Source of the DNA: Pseudopelobacter sp964601865
GTDB lineage: Bacteria > Desulfobacterota > Desulfuromonadia > Geobacterales > Pseudopelobacteraceae
Direction of reading: 5' to 3'
Length of the DNA: 45,852 nt
NCBI GenBank assembly: GCA_964601865.1
Contig: CAZRPI010000011.1
Span: 1-45,852, forward strand
Part shown: positions 42,332 through 45,852 of the stretch, in pieces
Numbering within the stretch: the stretch's first letter is position 1
Layout: the number at the start of each line of letters is the position of its first letter
The notes under the pieces: model-generated
What the model was told of the DNA's origin: nothing
Databases searched by the model: none
What the model saw: only the letters and a program-made list of their open reading frames with translations
Translations under genes and position numbers: made by a program

Positions 42332-42867
42332 AAACACTTCACATCCTGCTTGCCGCGCTGTTCATAGCCGGCGTACTGATAGCCTTGCAATCCAGCGCGT
42401 CCTGTGCGGCCGACCTGGAAACAAAGGTCAGGGTCGCTTATATCTACAATTTTACCAAGTTCATCGAGTGGCCGGGAAACGAGTGGGAGACTGGCAGCGA
42501 GCCAGTCAGGATTTGCGTGGTAGGCAGCGATCCGATCCGTACCACCCTGGGAGAGCTCTCCACCCGCGACGTCAGGGGGCGGCCAATCAGGATCGTGCGC
42601 ATCAGGGACGCAAGCACTATTCCCCAATGTCATCTGCTGTTTATCAGCCGTTCGGAAGAGGCGCGGGTCGAGACCATCCTGCGGCGGCTTCAGGGAACTT
42701 CTGTCGTGACAATCAGCGACATCCCGCGCTTTGCGCAGCGCGGAGGCATGATCGCCTTCACGACGGAAAACAACCGGGTCAAGATCGAAATAAATCAGCG
42801 GATCATTCGACAGAGCGGCCTGAAAGTCAGCGCCAAGTTGCTTGAGATTGCGAGGATCGTGCAATGA
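42328..42867 (+). CDS. YfiR family periplasmic regulator (DUF4154)
   Basis: This 179-residue protein starts at TTG 42328, overlapping the receptor stop as TTGA, with GGAG about 8 bases before. A signal peptide (about 1-28, LLAALFIAGVLIALQSSASCAA) precedes a YfiR domain with VAYIYNFTKFIEWPG, ICVVGSDP, LLFISRSEEAR, VTISDIPRFAQRGGMIAF and INQRIIRQSGLKVSAKLLEIA. In Pseudomonas YfiR represses the diguanylate cyclase YfiN from the periplasm by binding its sensory domain. Here the next gene, overlapping by ATGA, is a kinase with a YfiN-like CHASE8 domain, which is the expected partner. The upstream 54 bases are also in frame but carry receptor sequence. Confidence 0.88.
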   Translation: MKTLHILLAALFIAGVLIALQSSASCAADLETKVRVAYIYNFTKFIEWPGNEWETGSEPVRICVVGSDPIRTTLGELSTRDVRGRPIRIVRIRDASTIPQCHLLFISRSEEARVETILRRLQGTSVVTISDIPRFAQRGGMIAFTTENNRVKIEINQRIIRQSGLKVSAKLLEIARIVQ

Positions 42868-44699
42868 GACGACGGAGAACATGGCTGACGTACATTCATA
42901 ACTTACCCATCAGGAAGAAACTGGTGCTGATCGCGATGACAACCACCATCATCGGTCTGCTGGTGGCCGGCGCGGCCTTTACGGTTTATGACAGATATCG
43001 TGTCAAGCAGGCCATGGTGCAGGATCTCTCGGCGCTGGCCATGCTGATCGCGGAACGGAGCAACGCCGCCCTGCTGTTCGATGATCCGAATCTCGCTCGG
43101 GAAAATCTGGCGTCGCTGCGCGTCAAGACATCGATTACCGGCGCCTGCATCTACACGAAAAACGGCGCGCTGTTCGCATCCTACAAGGCTGCCGGAACGC
43201 CAGCCGAGACCTTTCCCGCGCCTGAACGGAAACGGCTCCATCGTTTCGGCTCCCGGCGGCTGGTTGTGTTTGAACCGATGATTTTTGGAGGGGAGCGGAT
43301 CGGCTCCGTATGCATCCTGGCCAGCCTGAACGAGCTCGATGCGGTCTGGAAAAACTATCTCGCGGCAACCGCTCTGATTATGCTCTGCTCCGGGGTAGCC
43401 GCTTTCGCGCTATCATCGGATCTTCAGAAGATCGTGTCCGAGCCGATTGTCCATCTGACGGAAACGGCCCTGCTGATTACCCAGCGGAAGGATTATTCCG
43501 TCCGGGCGGAGCAGGAGCAGGAAGATGAGCTGGGGGTGCTCGTCCAGGCTTTCAACGGGATGCTGGAAACCATTGAGGCGCAAAACGGCGCGTTGGTAGA
43601 AAACAACAGACATCTGGAACAAACCGTCGCCGAACGGACTCGCGAGTACCGCGCTGCCAAAGAACACGCCGAGGAGTCGGACCGCTTGAAATCAGCTTTT
43701 CTGGCTACCATGTCCCATGAACTGCGCACCCCGCTCAACTCGATCATCGGTTTCACCGGCATCCTTCTGCAGGGGTTGAGCGGCCCGGTCAACGAGGAGC
43801 AGGTCAAACAGCTCACCATGGTGAAGAACAGCGCCAATCATCTGCTTGCGCTGATCAGCGACGTGCTGGATATTTCCAAGATCGAGGCGGGGCAGTTACA
43901 GGTGGATTGCGCGTCGTTCAACCCGCGGGATTCCATTCACAAAATAACGCAGAGCGTACGCCCCCTGGCGGAGAAGAAGGGGCTGGAACTTGTATGCGAG
44001 GTGGCGGAAGATGTGGGAACCGCTACCGGAGACGTGCGCAGAGTTGAGCAGGTTCTGCTGAATCTGCTCAGCAACGCGGTCAAGTTTACCGAGCAGGGCA
44101 GCGTCACGGTGCGCTGTTCGCGCGAGGGAGACTATTACCGGATCAGCGTGACCGACACCGGTATCGGCCTCAAACCGGGTGAAATGGAACATCTGTTCAA
44201 GCCGTTCCGTCAGATTGACTCCGGTCTGAGCCGCAAGTACGAGGGAACCGGCCTGGGGCTTTCCATCAGTAAGAAACTGGCGGAACTGATGGGGGGCGAG
44301 GTGGGTGTTGAAAGCGAATACGGCCGGGGGAGCGTTTTCTGGTTCACCGTGAAAGCCGGCGGTGAGGCTGAGCGGCTGGCGGCCGGCGCCACGGCTCCGG
44401 GTGCCGAAGGGGTAGCATCGCGGCCTGGCGAGGCGCCGTCCGACGCGGTTGCGCAAGTGCCCGCGCCGCCGCGGGACGCCGGTCAGGCGCCCGCGGAAGA
44501 GGAAGCGCTCGAAGCCGTCGTTGCGCGGCTTGCCGGGTTGTTGAAGGGGGACAATATTACGGCCAGGGATCTGTTCGAGACTCACAGGGATGCGCTTAAA
44601 ACCTTGTATCCCGGTGAGTTCGCCGTTATCGAGGGGGCGATCAGGCGCTTCGATTTCGAGGCCGCCCTTGCCGCGCTTGAGAGGGGGCCGAAGGGATGA
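42864..44699 (+). CDS. CHASE8-type membrane sensor histidine kinase
   Basis: This 611-residue kinase has a first membrane helix (about 18-40), a periplasmic CHASE8-like domain (about 40-165, with LAMLIAERSNAALLFDD and NLASLRVKTSITGACIY), a second helix (about 170-190), HAMP (about 190-240), a coiled coil, HisKA with MSHELRTPLNSIIGFTG (His near 287) and HATPase with NLLSNAVKFTEQG and GTGLGLSISKKL. An Ala/Pro-rich linker follows, then a C-terminal helical tail (about 540-605) that resembles a partial Hpt-like bundle; I see no HxxKG phosphohistidine motif. CHASE8 is the YfiN-type domain, so YfiR can be expected to control this kinase. It overlaps YfiR and the HD-GYP gene by ATGA. Confidence 0.88.
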   Translation: MRRRRTWLTYIHNLPIRKKLVLIAMTTTIIGLLVAGAAFTVYDRYRVKQAMVQDLSALAMLIAERSNAALLFDDPNLARENLASLRVKTSITGACIYTKNGALFASYKAAGTPAETFPAPERKRLHRFGSRRLVVFEPMIFGGERIGSVCILASLNELDAVWKNYLAATALIMLCSGVAAFALSSDLQKIVSEPIVHLTETALLITQRKDYSVRAEQEQEDELGVLVQAFNGMLETIEAQNGALVENNRHLEQTVAERTREYRAAKEHAEESDRLKSAFLATMSHELRTPLNSIIGFTGILLQGLSGPVNEEQVKQLTMVKNSANHLLALISDVLDISKIEAGQLQVDCASFNPRDSIHKITQSVRPLAEKKGLELVCEVAEDVGTATGDVRRVEQVLLNLLSNAVKFTEQGSVTVRCSREGDYYRISVTDTGIGLKPGEMEHLFKPFRQIDSGLSRKYEGTGLGLSISKKLAELMGGEVGVESEYGRGSVFWFTVKAGGEAERLAAGATAPGAEGVASRPGEAPSDAVAQVPAPPRDAGQAPAEEEALEAVVARLAGLLKGDNITARDLFETHRDALKTLYPGEFAVIEGAIRRFDFEAALAALERGPKG

Positions 44700-45802
44700 C
44701 CAGTCAACGCGCTTTCCGCGAAAAACCGGCCGTGCTTCTGGTTGACGATGTGCCGGACAATCTGTCGCTTCTGGGTACCCTGCTGAAAGATGACTGCACG
44801 GTGAAAGTCGCCACCAACGGAGAAAAGGCGCTCAGGATCGCTCGCTCGGAGACCCCGCCGGATCTGATCCTGTTGGACATCATGATGCCCGGCATGGATG
44901 GCTATGAAGTGTGCGCGCGGCTCAAGGAGGATGCGGCTACCCGCGACATTCCGGTTATCTTTCTAACCGCCAGGACGGATGTTGATGACGAGCAACGCGG
45001 CCTGGAGCTGGGCGCGGTGGATTACATCACCAAGCCGATCAGTCCCCCTATCGTCAAGGCGCGCGCCAGGACCCATCTCATGCTGAAGGCCGCCGCCGAT
45101 TTCCTCCGGGACAAGAACGCGTTTCTGGAGCAGGAGGTCAACAGACGCACCAGCGAGGTGCGGGCGCTCCAGGAAGTCGTCATCCTGGCCCTGGCGTCCC
45201 TTGCCGAAACCCGCGACAACGACACCGGCAACCACCTGTTCAGGACCCAGCACTACGTCAGGGCTCTTGCCGTGAATCTGAAGACGCATCCACGCTTCGC
45301 GGGCTACCTGAATGACGTCAGTATCGACATGCTGTTCAGGTCCGCGCCGCTGCACGACATCGGCAAGGTGGGCATTCCGGATCGCATCCTGCTCAAGCCG
45401 GGTCTCCTTGATCCTGAAGAGTATGAAATCATGAAAACCCATACGCTTGTCGGGCGGGACGCCATACAAAACGCCGAGCGGGCGCTTGGTTCCACGGTTG
45501 ATTTTCTGCGCACCGCCAAGGAGATCGCGCTTTCGCACCAGGAGAAGTGGGACGGCGGCGGATATCCCGAACAACTGTCAGGCGACGGCATCCCGGTAAG
45601 CGCCCGGCTGATGGCGGTTGCCGACGTCTACGACGCGCTGATCAGCCGCCGCGTCTACCGGCGGGAACAGCCGCACGAAGCGGTGGTGCGGATGATACGT
45701 GAGAGAAGCGGGAGCCATTTCGATCCGGATATCGTGGACGCCTTTCTTCAGCTCCAGGGAGATTTCAGGACGATAGCGCTGCGGTACGCCGATGTTCATT
45801 AG
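44696..45802 (+). CDS. Receiver-HD-GYP c-di-GMP phosphodiesterase
   Basis: This 368-residue response regulator has a receiver (about 12-130; phospho-Asp in LILLDIMMPGMDG, IFLTARTD, YITKPISP) and an HD-GYP domain (about 160-355) with the HD motif in LHDIGKVGIPD and the signature HQEKWDGGGYP. HD-GYP domains hydrolyse c-di-GMP to pGpG or GMP. It overlaps the CHASE8 kinase by ATGA, so phosphotransfer from that kinase is the natural reading and would change c-di-GMP levels. It is the last gene of the receptor-YfiR-kinase-output chain; the final 50 bases of the window after it hold no recognised feature. Confidence 0.92.
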   Translation: MTSQRAFREKPAVLLVDDVPDNLSLLGTLLKDDCTVKVATNGEKALRIARSETPPDLILLDIMMPGMDGYEVCARLKEDAATRDIPVIFLTARTDVDDEQRGLELGAVDYITKPISPPIVKARARTHLMLKAAADFLRDKNAFLEQEVNRRTSEVRALQEVVILALASLAETRDNDTGNHLFRTQHYVRALAVNLKTHPRFAGYLNDVSIDMLFRSAPLHDIGKVGIPDRILLKPGLLDPEEYEIMKTHTLVGRDAIQNAERALGSTVDFLRTAKEIALSHQEKWDGGGYPEQLSGDGIPVSARLMAVADVYDALISRRVYRREQPHEAVVRMIRERSGSHFDPDIVDAFLQLQGDFRTIALRYADVH

Positions 45803-45852
45803 CCATAACTTCCGCGCTATTGAGCCTCGATAAAAAAACCTGTCATCCCCGA

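Overview
The window (about 57% GC by eye, with one 100-N scaffold gap) looks like a draft chromosome segment of an acetoin/2,3-butanediol-using deltaproteobacterium of the Geobacter/Pelobacter group, most like Pelobacter propionicus. The grounds are the acetoin dehydrogenase locus with a sigma-54 activator, the ftsB-argS-SPOR arrangement, and the density of PAS/GAF kinases, FIST proteins and c-di-GMP enzymes. This placement rests on recognised families, not on a database search.

Region 1 (1-20.5 kb) is a large acetoin island. On the + strand are a zinc 2,3-butanediol dehydrogenase, a VOC protein, a DUF6506 protein and the sigma-54 activator AcoR. On the - strand, reading from about 20.45 kb leftwards, are acoA-acoB-acoC-acoA-acoB-lipA-lpdA, a terminator, lipB, a small unknown ORF, thiC-thiG, a YhcC-like radical SAM protein, two Lin0512 paralogues, an alpha/beta hydrolase and acoX. 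Butanediol is oxidised to acetoin, which AcoAB (E1, thiamine diphosphate), AcoC (E2, lipoyl) and LpdA (E3) cleave to acetaldehyde and acetyl-CoA. The island therefore combines the enzyme with genes for making two of its cofactors. The acoA-acoB pair occurs twice as an apparently perfect 2,017-bp direct repeat on either side of acoC. A good -24/-12 promoter with upstream repeat motifs lies before the first acoA.

Region 2 (20.6-26.6 kb) is housekeeping on the + strand: rsmI, a UDP-glucose dehydrogenase, ftsB, an uncatalogued 56-residue cysteine-rich ORF coupled to argS, a SPOR protein, and a free-standing initiator tRNA-fMet with its own promoter and terminator.

Region 3 (26.7-45.8 kb) is a signalling island. 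It has a receiver-kinase interrupted by the assembly gap, a FIST protein with a 63-residue partner, a multi-PAS kinase, a membrane GAF-PAS-GGDEF protein whose EAL-REC half is separated by a frame change, and a three-gene corrinoid cassette (corrinoid protein, UROD-family methyltransferase with unusual zinc-site residues, DUF1638) followed closely by a GAF kinase. It ends with a translationally coupled chain of TonB-dependent receptor, YfiR, CHASE8-type histidine kinase and REC-HD-GYP phosphodiesterase. That chain looks like a YfiBNR-type circuit with the diguanylate cyclase output replaced by a phosphorelay. Two related palindromes begin at the stop codons of signalling genes here, and a C-rich double palindrome precedes the corrinoid cassette.

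The strongest candidates for something new are the YfiR/CHASE8-kinase/HD-GYP circuit, the corrinoid-UROD-DUF1638-kinase cassette, and the duplicated acoAB around an E2 without a visible subunit-binding domain. No transposase, phage gene or CRISPR array was seen.
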